The translations under genes were made by a program, and so were the position numbers. The notes beneath the pieces were generated by a model, which saw nothing but the letters and a program-made list of their open reading frames with translations, did no database searches and was not told where the DNA came from. A stretch of DNA of 43,627 nt from Bacteroidales bacterium UBA1794 (GTDB taxonomy: Bacteria > Bacteroidota > Bacteroidia > Bacteroidales > Bacteroidaceae), in contig DCFW01000033.1 in assembly GCA_002315435.1 (NCBI GenBank), forward strand, positions 1 to 43,627. Direction: 5' to 3'. Positions within the stretch are counted from its first letter, which is position 1. Each line of letters begins with the position of its first letter. Of this stretch, positions 6,628 to 14,293 are shown in pieces.

Positions 6628-6635
6628 CAAAGATA
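6628..6635 (-). promoter_or_regulatory. -7 box of HU-like gene
   Basis: The minus strand reads TATCTTTG, a good match to TAnnTTTG, about 65 nt upstream of the HU-like start codon. The -33 element is not clear. Confidence 0.6.
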
Positions 6636-6762
6636 CGACAACCCCAAAGCACTATTTTTCAGTTTGCAACCCTTTGAATACATGTGTGTTATTTTAGTGC
6701 GTTTTTCTCTTTTTTATAGTAAAGATGCACTCTTTTTACTTGGAAAATTGGTCGTTTTTTCG

Positions 6763-6770
6763 TAAATTTG
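6763..6770 (+). promoter_or_regulatory. -7 box of DUF4248 gene
   Basis: TAAATTTG matches TAnnTTTG, with TTGG 19 nt upstream as a degenerate -33. It overlaps the longer TTG-initiated frame at 6768, so the start codon is set at ATG 6801. Confidence 0.6.
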
Positions 6771-6800
6771 AAGTATAATAATCATATAAAAACAACGAAT

Positions 6801-7040
6801 ATGAAACCAAAAAAAGACAATTTAGGCGAAACGTATATTCGCCCTTACAAGAAATCTGAACTGGCTTTGCTCTATAATCCTTATACCACACCTCGCTCTG
6901 CTGTACAGACAATGATGCGATGGATCAAGACGAATAAGGTACTATGGGAAAAACTGATCGCTATCGGCTTCAACAGCCATCGACAAACACTTTTCGGCTG
7001 TGAAGTGGAATTGATTTATCGCTATATTGGGAAGCCTTAA
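6801..7040 (+). CDS. DUF4248 domain-containing protein
   Basis: This 79-aa cytoplasmic protein matches the small Bacteroidales family DUF4248. Visible features are YIRPYKKSELALLYNP, TPRSAVQTMMRWIKTN and the C-terminal HRQTLFGCEVELIYRYIG. The family is repeatedly found beside HU-like DNA-binding proteins, often near primase/VirE-type genes (from memory), and its function is not known. The helix-turn-helix-like spacing of the central part suggests DNA binding (inference). ATG 6801 is preferred over the upstream TTG because the -7 box lies at 6763-6770. A 1-kb structured non-coding region follows directly. Confidence 0.8.
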   Translation: MKPKKDNLGETYIRPYKKSELALLYNPYTTPRSAVQTMMRWIKTNKVLWEKLIAIGFNSHRQTLFGCEVELIYRYIGKP

Positions 7041-7084
7041 ACTCGCTATAACATTCCGTCTAACTCGCCATAGCGTTCCGTTCC

Positions 7085-7121
7085 CCCCGTAACTGAGAGT
7101 TGCTCAACTTGTAGTTACGGG
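7085..7121. repeat. Inverted repeat CCCGTAAC/GTTACGGG
   Basis: An 8-bp perfect inverted repeat surrounds a roughly 20-nt loop just after the DUF4248 gene. It may act as a weak terminator for that gene and also opens the tandem array that follows. Confidence 0.55.
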
Positions 7122-7220
7122 CGAACAAACCCGTAGTTACGGGGGAAACAACTCGTAACTATGGGGAGAACAACTCGTAACTACGAGGAGAATGGATGGT
7201 AACTATGAAGAGAACGGACG
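7108..7220. repeat. Tandem array of five ~23-nt units with GTAGTTAC/GTAACTAC core
   Basis: Units start near 7108, 7131, 7154, 7176 and 7199, each 22-23 nt. The first two carry GTAGTTACGGG and the last three GTAACTAYGRRGAGAA, so the 8-nt core flips to its reverse complement partway through the array. Each unit continues with a purine-rich spacer. The regular 22-23-nt period, about two helical turns, would place protein sites on one DNA face. Confidence 0.75.
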
Positions 7221-7223
7221 GTA

Positions 7224-7269
7224 CTATTTGTATTATTAATTACACAATAATAGATAATAATACAAATAG
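7224..7269. repeat. Perfect 15-bp inverted repeat
   Basis: CTATTTGTATTATTA (7224-7238) is exactly complementary to 7255-7269, with a 16-nt loop. It is AT-rich with no T-tract and lies immediately after the tandem array. Confidence 0.75.
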
Positions 7270-7280
7270 ATACAATTAAA

Positions 7281-7296
7281 GAAGTTCAGAAGGTCA
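7281..7296. repeat. GAAGTTCA motif pair
   Basis: GAAGTTCA followed by the degenerate copy GAAGGTCA. This is the first occurrence of the motif family that recurs at 7476-7537, 7635-7678 and 7887-7902. Confidence 0.5.
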
Positions 7297-7475
7297 AATG
7301 GGCTTTATACCCTAAATTTGGGAAATGCAACTCTCTTATTCTAAGTATATTGTAAAATAGGTATTTCTATAAATAGACTCTATAATCTATATTATAGAAT
7401 ATATTATGTAGTATAATATACTATGTAATATATTGATTATTAGTAATATATACTATATAATAGCACCTCTATTAA

Positions 7476-7537
7476 CATATTTATAAGAAGTTCAAGAAGC
7501 TCAATTTTGAACTCTTGTGAACTTCTTTATAAATATG
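7476..7537. repeat. Long hairpin with GAAGTTCA arms
   Basis: The left arm CATATTTATAAGAAGTTCA (7476-7494) pairs with TGAACTTCTTTATAAATATG (7518-7537) with one bulged base. The inner part (7495-7517) is partly complementary. It is among the strongest secondary structures in the gene-free region. Confidence 0.75.
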
Positions 7538-7634
7538 CGTATATTGAATTCTAATTTACTTATTATCAGAGTATTTGAAAGTAATTGATGTACTTCTTGC
7601 ATATTTATGATGTCATGTGCCTGATTTGTGGTGT

Positions 7635-7678
7635 AAGAAGTTCAATTATGAACTCTCTCTGACCTTCTTGAACTTCTT
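7635..7678. repeat. Inverted repeat AAGAAGTTCAA / TTGAACTTCTT
   Basis: A perfect 11-bp inverted repeat separated by 22 nt, using the same GAAGTTCA core as 7476-7537. The loop contains another half site (TGAACTC). Confidence 0.75.
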
Positions 7679-7886
7679 CACTGCCTAGAAACACCTAAAA
7701 GCCGGATAAAACAGCTCTTTTTGTCAAATACATAAGTTTTGGTATGATTTGATGATCTAGGAGGTTTCCACGTTGTGGGTTAAGTTAGTAAATATAACGA
7801 ATTGATAATTACTTCATTAATGCGAGCTTCTGCATAAATATAATAGATTTTAGGCGAAAATGCTTAAAAAAAGAGTGGGAGGGGGG

Positions 7887-7902
7887 TGAACTTCTGAACT
7901 TC
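7887..7902. repeat. Tandem TGAACTTC TGAACTTC
   Basis: Two directly adjacent copies of the 8-mer that forms the arms of the upstream hairpins. They follow a G-run at 7880-7886. Confidence 0.7.
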
Positions 7903-8023
7903 TTTTGTTTTATGCATTATTTATGCGGTCAATAAAATATCACTAATTGTATAAATGGAACATATTTTAAATGATAAGTCTTCATACACTGATATTATGC
8001 AAACAATCTTTTAGCAACAAATA

Positions 8024-8057
8024 AAAGAGGGCGGCCACTTTTTGGCACGCCCTCTTT
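8024..8057 (-). terminator. Terminator of the RND efflux operon
   Basis: AAAGAGGGCG (8024-8033) pairs with CGCCCTCTTT (8048-8057), with an inner GCC/GGC extension. It lies about 20 nt beyond the TolC-like stop codon on the minus strand and is followed by a T-rich segment in that direction. Confidence 0.8.
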
Positions 8058-8077
8058 GTATATTGAACTGTAAATCT

Positions 8078-9355
8078 TTAGAGTTTAATATCCCATATTC
8101 CTGCGCTCTTTTCCAATCCGACCATAGCTGATGCATAATCAAAGAGTGTTTCGTAATAGAGTGCCTGAACATCATCGTAGGTACGCTGAGCGTTCAGAAC
8201 TTCCAAAAGCGATACTTCACCACGGTTGTAGCTGTATATTTTGCCTTTCAGCACCTGACCGGCTTGTTCCATCATACCGTTTTCATAATGTTCCACCTGT
8301 TTGGTTACGGACTCGTACTGATAGTATGCTTTTAATATTTCATTCTGCACTTGCAACACAGCCTGATCATATTGAATAGCAGCTTGCTCCGTACGGTGCT
8401 TTGCGGCAAGAAGAGCTCCTTTATTCATTCGGGAGAATTGCAACGGAATGGCTATTCCTGCCGTCACACCGGAATAGGCCGGTGCCGGCGCTTCTTCATT
8501 CTTTACCTGGGCATTGTGACTGACCTCAAGTGATACGTCTACGTCCATATTTCTTGCACGGCGTGCCACTTTCAGCGCACGGTTAGCCACATCCATATTC
8601 TGCATGGCTGCGGTGATATCCGAGCGGGAAATAGTTCCTTGCTTGACCAAGGCAGACAGGTCGAAACTGCGACGGGCAATATGTAGCGATGCATCCGGGC
8701 GGAAAAGGAGAGACGCGTCTTTTGTTCCGGTGTAAATCAAAAGAGATGTGAGGGCATTCTTCTTATCCGATTCCGATTGCAGCAATTCATTATACATGAT
8801 TCCTGCTTCAAGTTTGCTTTGAATAGCGTCGATCTCCATGATCTTTCCCTTTGAGAGGCGAATGCTATCGGATTTAGCCAACTCATCGATATTCTGATAG
8901 GCATTCTGTTTCACCTTATATAATTGGTCTTGCTTCAGTGCCTCCAAATAAGCAACTGTGGCATCAGCTCTCAGGTTACGCAGATAGTCGGCAAGCAATG
9001 CTTGGGAAAGAGCACTCTCACTACGTGCCAGCTCTATACCAGCCGTTCGTTTGCCGAAGGTCACTGTCTGCGAAAGAGTTACAGAACCTCCATATCCCAT
9101 TTTTTTCTTTGCTTGCTCGTTATTGAAGTAATTGAATCCCAATTGCGGGTCGTTCCTTACTTTTGCTGCAATCGCTTCCGCGTCGGATATGCTGACGTTC
9201 AATTTCTCTGCTGCATATTCCAAGTTGTCCGCATTTACCTTATCCATATACTGGGTGTAGGTAAGCGGTTGTATGGATGTCTGCGCATAACTTGGCAGAC
9301 ATCCCATATAGATTAATGCACAGGCAATCATGTGCTTTTTTACTCTTATTCTCAT
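8078..9355 (-). CDS. TolC-family outer-membrane efflux protein (CzcC/CusC-like)
   Basis: This 425-aa protein is the outer-membrane channel of the tripartite efflux system encoded by this operon. It has a signal peptide (ACALIYMGCLPSYAQTS, cleavage near residue 25) and two long alpha-helical repeats typical of the OEP family. Alternating segments such as SYNRGEVSLLEVLNAQRTYD near the C-terminus correspond to the conserved second-repeat motif. Its start overlaps the stop of the pump gene by 4 nt (ATGA-type), so it is translated as the last gene of the operon. It lacks the N-terminal lipid-anchor Cys that some CusC proteins have; Cys19 is not in a clear lipobox. Length is as expected. Confidence 0.9.
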   Translation of the reverse strand: MRIRVKKHMIACALIYMGCLPSYAQTSIQPLTYTQYMDKVNADNLEYAAEKLNVSISDAEAIAAKVRNDPQLGFNYFNNEQAKKKMGYGGSVTLSQTVTFGKRTAGIELARSESALSQALLADYLRNLRADATVAYLEALKQDQLYKVKQNAYQNIDELAKSDSIRLSKGKIMEIDAIQSKLEAGIMYNELLQSESDKKNALTSLLIYTGTKDASLLFRPDASLHIARRSFDLSALVKQGTISRSDITAAMQNMDVANRALKVARRARNMDVDVSLEVSHNAQVKNEEAPAPAYSGVTAGIAIPLQFSRMNKGALLAAKHRTEQAAIQYDQAVLQVQNEILKAYYQYESVTKQVEHYENGMMEQAGQVLKGKIYSYNRGEVSLLEVLNAQRTYDDVQALYYETLFDYASAMVGLEKSAGIWDIKL

Positions 9356-12300
9356 ATCTTATCTTGATTGGATTTAAGCTGATGATTTTCGATCATGAAA
9401 TAGAGGGCGGGAAGTACATAAAGAGTGATGACTGTGGAGAACAGCAATCCGTATACGATCACTGTGGCGAGGGGACGTTGCACATCTGAACCGATACCGG
9501 TGGAGAAGGAAGCTGGCAGCAAGCCAAGTACGGCAACTGTGGCTGTCATCAATATCGGACGGAAACGGTGGCGGGTACCTGAAATCACGGCATCATAAAG
9601 ATCTTTACCCTCTTTGCGCAGGTTGTTGATATGCGACACCATAATCACTCCATTTTGTATGGCTACACCGACCAGTGCAATAAAGCCTACGGCCGAAGAG
9701 ACATTCAGCGTCATGCCTCTGAGGTTGAGGGCCAGCATGCCTCCGAATACGGCTAATGGAATCACACTCATCTGCAACACGGCCTGACGGAATTTACCGA
9801 AGGCTCCGAACAGCAAAAGAAGCATAATGCCCAATGCCAACGGGATGACTATTGCCAGACGGGTATAGGCGCGTTTTTGGTTTTCAAACTGTCCGCCCCA
9901 TTGTATATGAACATTTTGCTTGTTATACTCCACATGCTTATCAATTTGTCTATTTGCTTCTTTCAAGAAGGAGGTTAAATCCACTCCACGAAGATTGACA
10001 CGCACGGTGAGGTGACGCTTGTTCATTTCACGAGTAATGGTGCTTGCTCCGGTCGTCATCTTGATCTGTGCCACTTGCGAAAGAGGTATTTTTACTCCCG
10101 CGTCGGTTGTCAGCATCAGGTTACCTATTTCTTCCGGTGTGCGTCTGCTCTCTTCATTGAAACGGCAGGTCACATCATACGATTTGCTTCCCACAAATAT
10201 TTGTGAGATGGACGTTCCTCCGATGGCCATTTCGATAAGATCCGTCACGTCGGATACATTCAGTCCGTATTGGGCTATCCGGTCTCTATTGGCTATAATC
10301 TGCAACTGTGGAAGAGGAGGTTCTTCGTCAATGGTCACGTCCTCAGCTCCTTTGATGCCTTTCAGCGTTTTTTCAACCTGTTCGCTGACATGACGAGTTT
10401 CAGTCAGATTTTCACCATAGATTTTGACGGCAAGGTCACTGTGTGCTCCTGCCACCTGATCCATTACCATGTCGATAATCGGTTGTGAGAATCCCACTGT
10501 ATATCCCGGCATTTTCTTTAATTCAGCAGACATCTCCTCTATCAGATCTGCTTTTTTCTTTCCATTTTTCCAGGTAGAATAAGGCTTTAATCCTATGCTG
10601 CATTCTACATGCGAAAGAGAAAAAGCATCTGTTCCGGCATCGTCACGTCCCACCTGAGTCATCACATAAGAGACTTCGTCGAATTTCATAATTGTCTTTC
10701 TGAAATCTTCAGCCATCTGTTTGGATTTGTCAATGGAGATTCCCGGAGGAAGCTGCATTTGCACCCAAATGGATCCTTCATCAAGGGGAGGAAGAAAGTC
10801 TTTCCCCACCGTATAACTGAAAATTCCCGCCATCACAAGGATGATGGATAGTGGTATCAGTACTCTTTTGGGCTTCTTCAAGATGTTGACCGTCTGCTTA
10901 TGATAGATAGTCGATATCTTTTCGAGCCAATTGTTTTTATATAGTTTTCTGGGCTTACGGTAAGCCATGAAGGCAAGTCCGGGTATCAGGAAGAAGGAAA
11001 CAGCCAGTGCCCCAAGCAATGCATATCCAACGGTATATGCCATAGGAGTAAACAGTTTCTTTTCAATATGCTGAAAAGTAAATAACGGAAGATAAGCGGT
11101 GATGATGATCAAGGTGGAGAAGAGAATAGGTCTCGCCACTTCAAAAGCTCTCTTCATAATAGATTCTTCCTGTAAGGGTTCGAGCGGGTTGTTTTCCCTT
11201 TTTTTCAGAATCGTTTCCATCATTACAATGGATCCGTCTACCAATATACCAAAGTCAATGGCTCCTAAAGAGAGCAAGTTGGCAGGAATGCCGGTGACAT
11301 GCATCAGTATAAAGGCGATCAGCAATGACAGCGGAATGGTCAAAGCCACCAGCAATGCGCCTCTCCAGTTGCCGAGGAATAAGATAAGTACCAGTATGAC
11401 CAGTATCATACCTTCAAGCAAGGTGTGTGAAACGGTATGTAATGTGGTACTCACAAGGTCTGTACGATCTACAAACGGATGGATGGTTACCCCTTTAGGC
11501 AGTATGGAACTATTGAGTTCATCTACAGCCTGATGAACATTTTTCAGCACGGAAGAGGGGTTCTGAAAACGAAGCATCTGCACAATGCCTTCCACACCGT
11601 CAGTGAGGTTGGTCTTATTGTCGCAATATCCAAGTACGCCTTTGCGTTCCAGGTTACCGTATTTCAGTTTGCCTACATCGCTGAGGTATACCGGAACGCC
11701 ATTATCTGATTTCAGAACAACCTGTCCCAAATCTTTTAAATCTTTTACCAGTCCGATTCCACGAATCACATAACTCAGGTCGCCCCGGTTAAGTACACTA
11801 CCTCCGGCATTGACATTGTTTTTATCTATCTTATCCTTAATATCAGACAACGAGATGTTGTATTGCTCCATTTTATGCGGGTCAACTTCTATCTGGTATT
11901 GAGTGGTGATGCCCCCGAAGTTGCTGACATCGGCTACACCGGCGATTTGTTTCAATCGTGGGATGACCACCCATTTGTTCAGGTCGGTAAGCTCACGCAG
12001 ATCATGGTTCTTGCTGTCAAGTACATAGCGGTATATTTCGCCGGTAGCGGAAGTAAGCGGCTCCAGTTCAGGAGCGGCGCCATAAGGCAGTTCCACATCG
12101 CTTAATCGCTCTTGCACCCGTTGCCTTGCCCAGTAATCGTCTATCCCGTCTTCAAAAACAAGTGTGATGGAGGATATGCCAAAGGTATTTCGGCTTCGCA
12201 TCACCGTCATGCCGGGAAGTCCGTTAAGTGCCCGTTCTATCGGAATACTGATTTGTTGTTCAATTTCTTCAGCAGCCAGTCCGGGAACTTGTGTAGATAC

Positions 12301-12441
12301 TTCTACCGTGACATCGGCAATATCAGGATAAGCGTCAATAGCCAGCTCTGTCCATGAATAATAACCGATGACGGCAATAAAACAGAATAAGACAAGCATC
12401 AGACCTCGCCGATGGATTGCCATATTGATTAACTTTTTCAT
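9352..12441 (-). CDS. Heavy-metal RND efflux pump (CzcA/CusA family)
   Basis: This 1029-aa inner-membrane proton-driven pump has the RND layout: TM1 near 15-30, a large periplasmic loop, TM2-6 (about 335-490), a second loop and TM8-12 near the C-terminus. In TM4 the segment AIDFGILVDGSIVMMET carries Asp396, Asp402 and Glu409. Their spacing equals the D-D-E triad of CzcA-type divalent-cation pumps, which argues for Zn/Co/Cd/Ni export over Cu(I)/Ag(I). It opens MKKLINMAIHRRGLMLVLFC, typical of HME-RND proteins. It lies 5 nt after the fusion-protein gene and overlaps the TolC-like gene by 4 nt. No lesion is evident. Substrate is inferred. Confidence 0.92.
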   Translation of the reverse strand: MKKLINMAIHRRGLMLVLFCFIAVIGYYSWTELAIDAYPDIADVTVEVSTQVPGLAAEEIEQQISIPIERALNGLPGMTVMRSRNTFGISSITLVFEDGIDDYWARQRVQERLSDVELPYGAAPELEPLTSATGEIYRYVLDSKNHDLRELTDLNKWVVIPRLKQIAGVADVSNFGGITTQYQIEVDPHKMEQYNISLSDIKDKIDKNNVNAGGSVLNRGDLSYVIRGIGLVKDLKDLGQVVLKSDNGVPVYLSDVGKLKYGNLERKGVLGYCDNKTNLTDGVEGIVQMLRFQNPSSVLKNVHQAVDELNSSILPKGVTIHPFVDRTDLVSTTLHTVSHTLLEGMILVILVLILFLGNWRGALLVALTIPLSLLIAFILMHVTGIPANLLSLGAIDFGILVDGSIVMMETILKKRENNPLEPLQEESIMKRAFEVARPILFSTLIIITAYLPLFTFQHIEKKLFTPMAYTVGYALLGALAVSFFLIPGLAFMAYRKPRKLYKNNWLEKISTIYHKQTVNILKKPKRVLIPLSIILVMAGIFSYTVGKDFLPPLDEGSIWVQMQLPPGISIDKSKQMAEDFRKTIMKFDEVSYVMTQVGRDDAGTDAFSLSHVECSIGLKPYSTWKNGKKKADLIEEMSAELKKMPGYTVGFSQPIIDMVMDQVAGAHSDLAVKIYGENLTETRHVSEQVEKTLKGIKGAEDVTIDEEPPLPQLQIIANRDRIAQYGLNVSDVTDLIEMAIGGTSISQIFVGSKSYDVTCRFNEESRRTPEEIGNLMLTTDAGVKIPLSQVAQIKMTTGASTITREMNKRHLTVRVNLRGVDLTSFLKEANRQIDKHVEYNKQNVHIQWGGQFENQKRAYTRLAIVIPLALGIMLLLLFGAFGKFRQAVLQMSVIPLAVFGGMLALNLRGMTLNVSSAVGFIALVGVAIQNGVIMVSHINNLRKEGKDLYDAVISGTRHRFRPILMTATVAVLGLLPASFSTGIGSDVQRPLATVIVYGLLFSTVITLYVLPALYFMIENHQLKSNQDKI

Positions 12442-12446
12442 ATTCC

Positions 12447-13553
12447 TTAGCGTGCATCATTTAAATAGAACGTTCCTTCTGTGACGATATGTTCTCCGGA
12501 ATTAAGTCCTGACAACACCACTAGTCTGTCACCCGTAGCCGAAGCCGTTGTGACTTTGCGTTTAACATATTTGTTGTTGCCGATAGATACGAGCACATAA
12601 TTGTCATCTTCCTCCTGCAACACAGCCGAGGAGGGGATAAGGATTTTGGATGTCGGGGTATCAGTCAGTTTCACGGTGCCATACATTCCCGGTTTCATCA
12701 GGCGGTTTGCATTGTTACACTCAATAAGAACTTCTACAGAGCGAGTATCTTCATCCATCATTTCGCTGATGTGGTAAATTTTACCGTGAATGTTTCTTCC
12801 CGGCAAAGCAACCAATGAAATTCCAACGTTGGAGAGGTTACGTATTAAGTTTACGTCTTTCTCCTTTACATGAGCCACGACCCACACTTCATTCAGATTG
12901 GCAATAATAGCAACCGGTTCCGCATCCTCCTTGAGGTATTGACCAAGTACGATACTACTTTTTACAACCTCTCCCGAGATGGGCGAGCGCACCACCAACG
13001 GATGACCGAATACCAGATGATTGGGATTGATGCGGTAAACTTGCAGTGCCGCTTTTGCATTCTCAAAATCTTTCTTTTTCAGTTCGTAATCCAGTTCAGC
13101 CTCTTCTTTTTCTTTCTTGACACCCACCTTGTTTTGAAGCAGGTCTTTCTCTCTTCTCAGATTTTTGGAAGCAAGTATCATTTCCTGTTTTGTCTGATAA
13201 TATTCTTTTGTAGTGGCGAAGAATTCCGGTGAACTGATTTCAAAAATAGGGCTTCCCGCTGCCACTCTTTGTCCCAAGCGTATAAGTGACTTTGTGATTC
13301 GTCCGGCAAACGGTGAAGCTATTTCAGCATACTTGGTAGGAATCGCCTTCACAACTCCTGACGTGCTGAAACTAGGATAGTAAGTTTCCTGAAAGGTTAC
13401 GCTTGTTTTTAGTTTTCCTGCTAATGATGATTCCTTAGATACGGATATAGTATCTCCCTGAACCGTGAAGTCACGGCTCTCTTTGGCGTCTTCTTTTTGT
13501 TTGCATGAAGACACAGCTGTTACTATAAGCAAAAAGCAAATATATTTTCTCAT
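12447..13553 (-). CDS. RND efflux membrane-fusion lipoprotein (CzcB/CusB-like)
   Basis: This 368-aa periplasmic adaptor links the RND pump and the TolC-like channel. The N-terminus MRKYICFLLIVTAVSSC has a lipobox-like VSSC with Cys17, so it is probably a lipoprotein. The central hairpin (TKQEMILASKNLRREKDLLQ and following, about 125-170) is flanked by halves of the lipoyl/barrel-sandwich domain (ASPFAGRITKSLIRLGQRV and VRSPISGEVVKSSIVLGQYL). Beta-barrel and membrane-proximal domains follow (MKPGMYGTVKL, IPSSAVLQEEDDNYVLV). No extra His/Met-rich metal-binding tail is present. It is upstream of the pump gene (5-nt gap) and downstream of a His-rich small membrane protein. Confidence 0.9.
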   Translation of the reverse strand: MRKYICFLLIVTAVSSCKQKEDAKESRDFTVQGDTISVSKESSLAGKLKTSVTFQETYYPSFSTSGVVKAIPTKYAEIASPFAGRITKSLIRLGQRVAAGSPIFEISSPEFFATTKEYYQTKQEMILASKNLRREKDLLQNKVGVKKEKEEAELDYELKKKDFENAKAALQVYRINPNHLVFGHPLVVRSPISGEVVKSSIVLGQYLKEDAEPVAIIANLNEVWVVAHVKEKDVNLIRNLSNVGISLVALPGRNIHGKIYHISEMMDEDTRSVEVLIECNNANRLMKPGMYGTVKLTDTPTSKILIPSSAVLQEEDDNYVLVSIGNNKYVKRKVTTASATGDRLVVLSGLNSGEHIVTEGTFYLNDAR

Positions 13554-13622
13554 AATAATTTATTGTTTATGAATGTATGGAAGAAGTGCCCCTAATGAAG
13601 TCAAAGAGCACTTTGTTCAAAG

Positions 13623-13955
13623 TTAAACAATAAGAGGTGGACCACGTAGAGGATTAGCAGTTAGATACCTCAAATGAACATGAGAAAGACTTTTCCGAGA
13701 GTGGAAAATATGATATAGTAATTTTATGAAACTTAATAGGAAAGCCGGCTGAACCGTAAACAGAATAATGGATAAAAGATAGATTGTTTCAAATTGAGCC
13801 TGTGAATGGTTGTGCGCACCCTTGAAAGGATGTGAATGGCAAATGAATCCGTAAGGTGTTTTGTGAACGTGAAAAAACAATGTTGTGCTCCCATAATAGC
13901 TAACAAAAAGAGCTATTAGCAGTATCTTTGATATATTTAGAAGCCTCTGTTTCAC
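13623..13955 (-). CDS. Histidine-rich small membrane protein at head of efflux operon
   Basis: This 110-aa protein has no family name I recognise. It has two hydrophobic segments (about 10-28 and 57-80) around a periplasm-facing loop rich in histidine: FFHVHKTPYGFICHSHPFKG then AHNHSQ, with His29, 31, 40, 42, 48 and 50, plus Cys39. Further histidines follow at 82, 85, 92 and 94, and the C-terminus ends NPLRGPPLIV. Being the first gene of the metal-efflux operon (70 nt before the fusion lipoprotein) suggests metal binding or sensing in the envelope (inference). A -7 box lies just upstream at 13976-13983. Length and spacing support a real gene. Confidence 0.75.
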   Translation of the reverse strand: MKQRLLNISKILLIALFVSYYGSTTLFFHVHKTPYGFICHSHPFKGAHNHSQAQFETIYLLSIILFTVQPAFLLSFIKLLYHIFHSRKSLSHVHLRYLTANPLRGPPLIV

Positions 13956-13975
13956 GGAATATCTCTGTTTGGGGA

Positions 13976-13983
13976 CAAAGATA
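13976..13983 (-). promoter_or_regulatory. -7 box of RND efflux operon
   Basis: The minus strand reads TATCTTTG (TAnnTTTG consensus), 21 nt upstream of the start codon of the histidine-rich protein. CAAA at 13999-14002 could be a -33 on this strand but is only 15 nt away. Confidence 0.65.
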
Positions 13984-13993
13984 AATATTTATT

Positions 13994-14009
13994 TAATTCA
14001 AATGAATTA
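13994..14009. promoter_or_regulatory. Palindrome TAATTCA-AA-TGAATTA, possible operator
   Basis: A 7-bp inverted repeat with 2-nt centre overlaps the expected -33 region of the efflux operon promoter. The position suits a metal-responsive repressor or activator site. No regulator gene is encoded nearby. Confidence 0.4.
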
Positions 14010-14257
14010 TTTATTGTTATTTGAGAATAAAGATTCGCCTTTTGTAAGAAAGAGGTGTCATTACTATTACAAAATGATAATAAAGACCGGAAGATTATAC
14101 TTTATCTAAAAGAGCGTACATAGAAAATCGATAACAAATTGCTAACAGTTCGATTCATGTATGCGATATAAAAGTGCGGGTATTTGCATCCATGTAATTG
14201 ATCCGGCTAATTCTACATTATTTATGTGAAATGCTTTTCGCTTGATGAAATAAATGT

Positions 14258-14265
14258 TATATTTG
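14258..14265 (+). promoter_or_regulatory. -7 box of the 14294-17486 gene pair
   Basis: TATATTTG lies 28 nt before the ATG at 14294 and matches the TAnnTTTG consensus. Confidence 0.6.
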
Positions 14266-14293
14266 TTACCCGTATCACTCTAAACATAGATAC

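Larger units (their letters stand above)
7041..8023. other. 1-kb non-coding region rich in tandem and inverted repeats
   Basis: No credible ORF was found in about 980 nt. The stretch begins with degenerate units (ACTCGCYATARCRTTCCG twice at 7040-7081), then about 23-nt tandem repeats, a 15-bp inverted repeat, an AT-only palindromic zone (about 7370-7465) and a family of GAAGTTCA/TGAACTTC motifs to about 7902. Iteron-like repeats beside very AT-rich DNA recall replication or transfer origins, but no DnaA-box or nick-site signature was recognised. Confidence 0.6.
13956..14293. other. Divergent promoter region
   Basis: The 338-nt AT-rich gap holds the minus-strand promoter of the efflux operon with a palindrome (13994-14009) and the plus-strand promoter of the 14294 gene (14258-14265). 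No ORF or RNA gene was recognised in the middle part (14010-14250). Confidence 0.6.

Noticed and set aside
7041..7220. CRISPR array
   Set aside because: The units are contiguous 22-23-nt degenerate repeats without unique spacers, and no cas genes are present.
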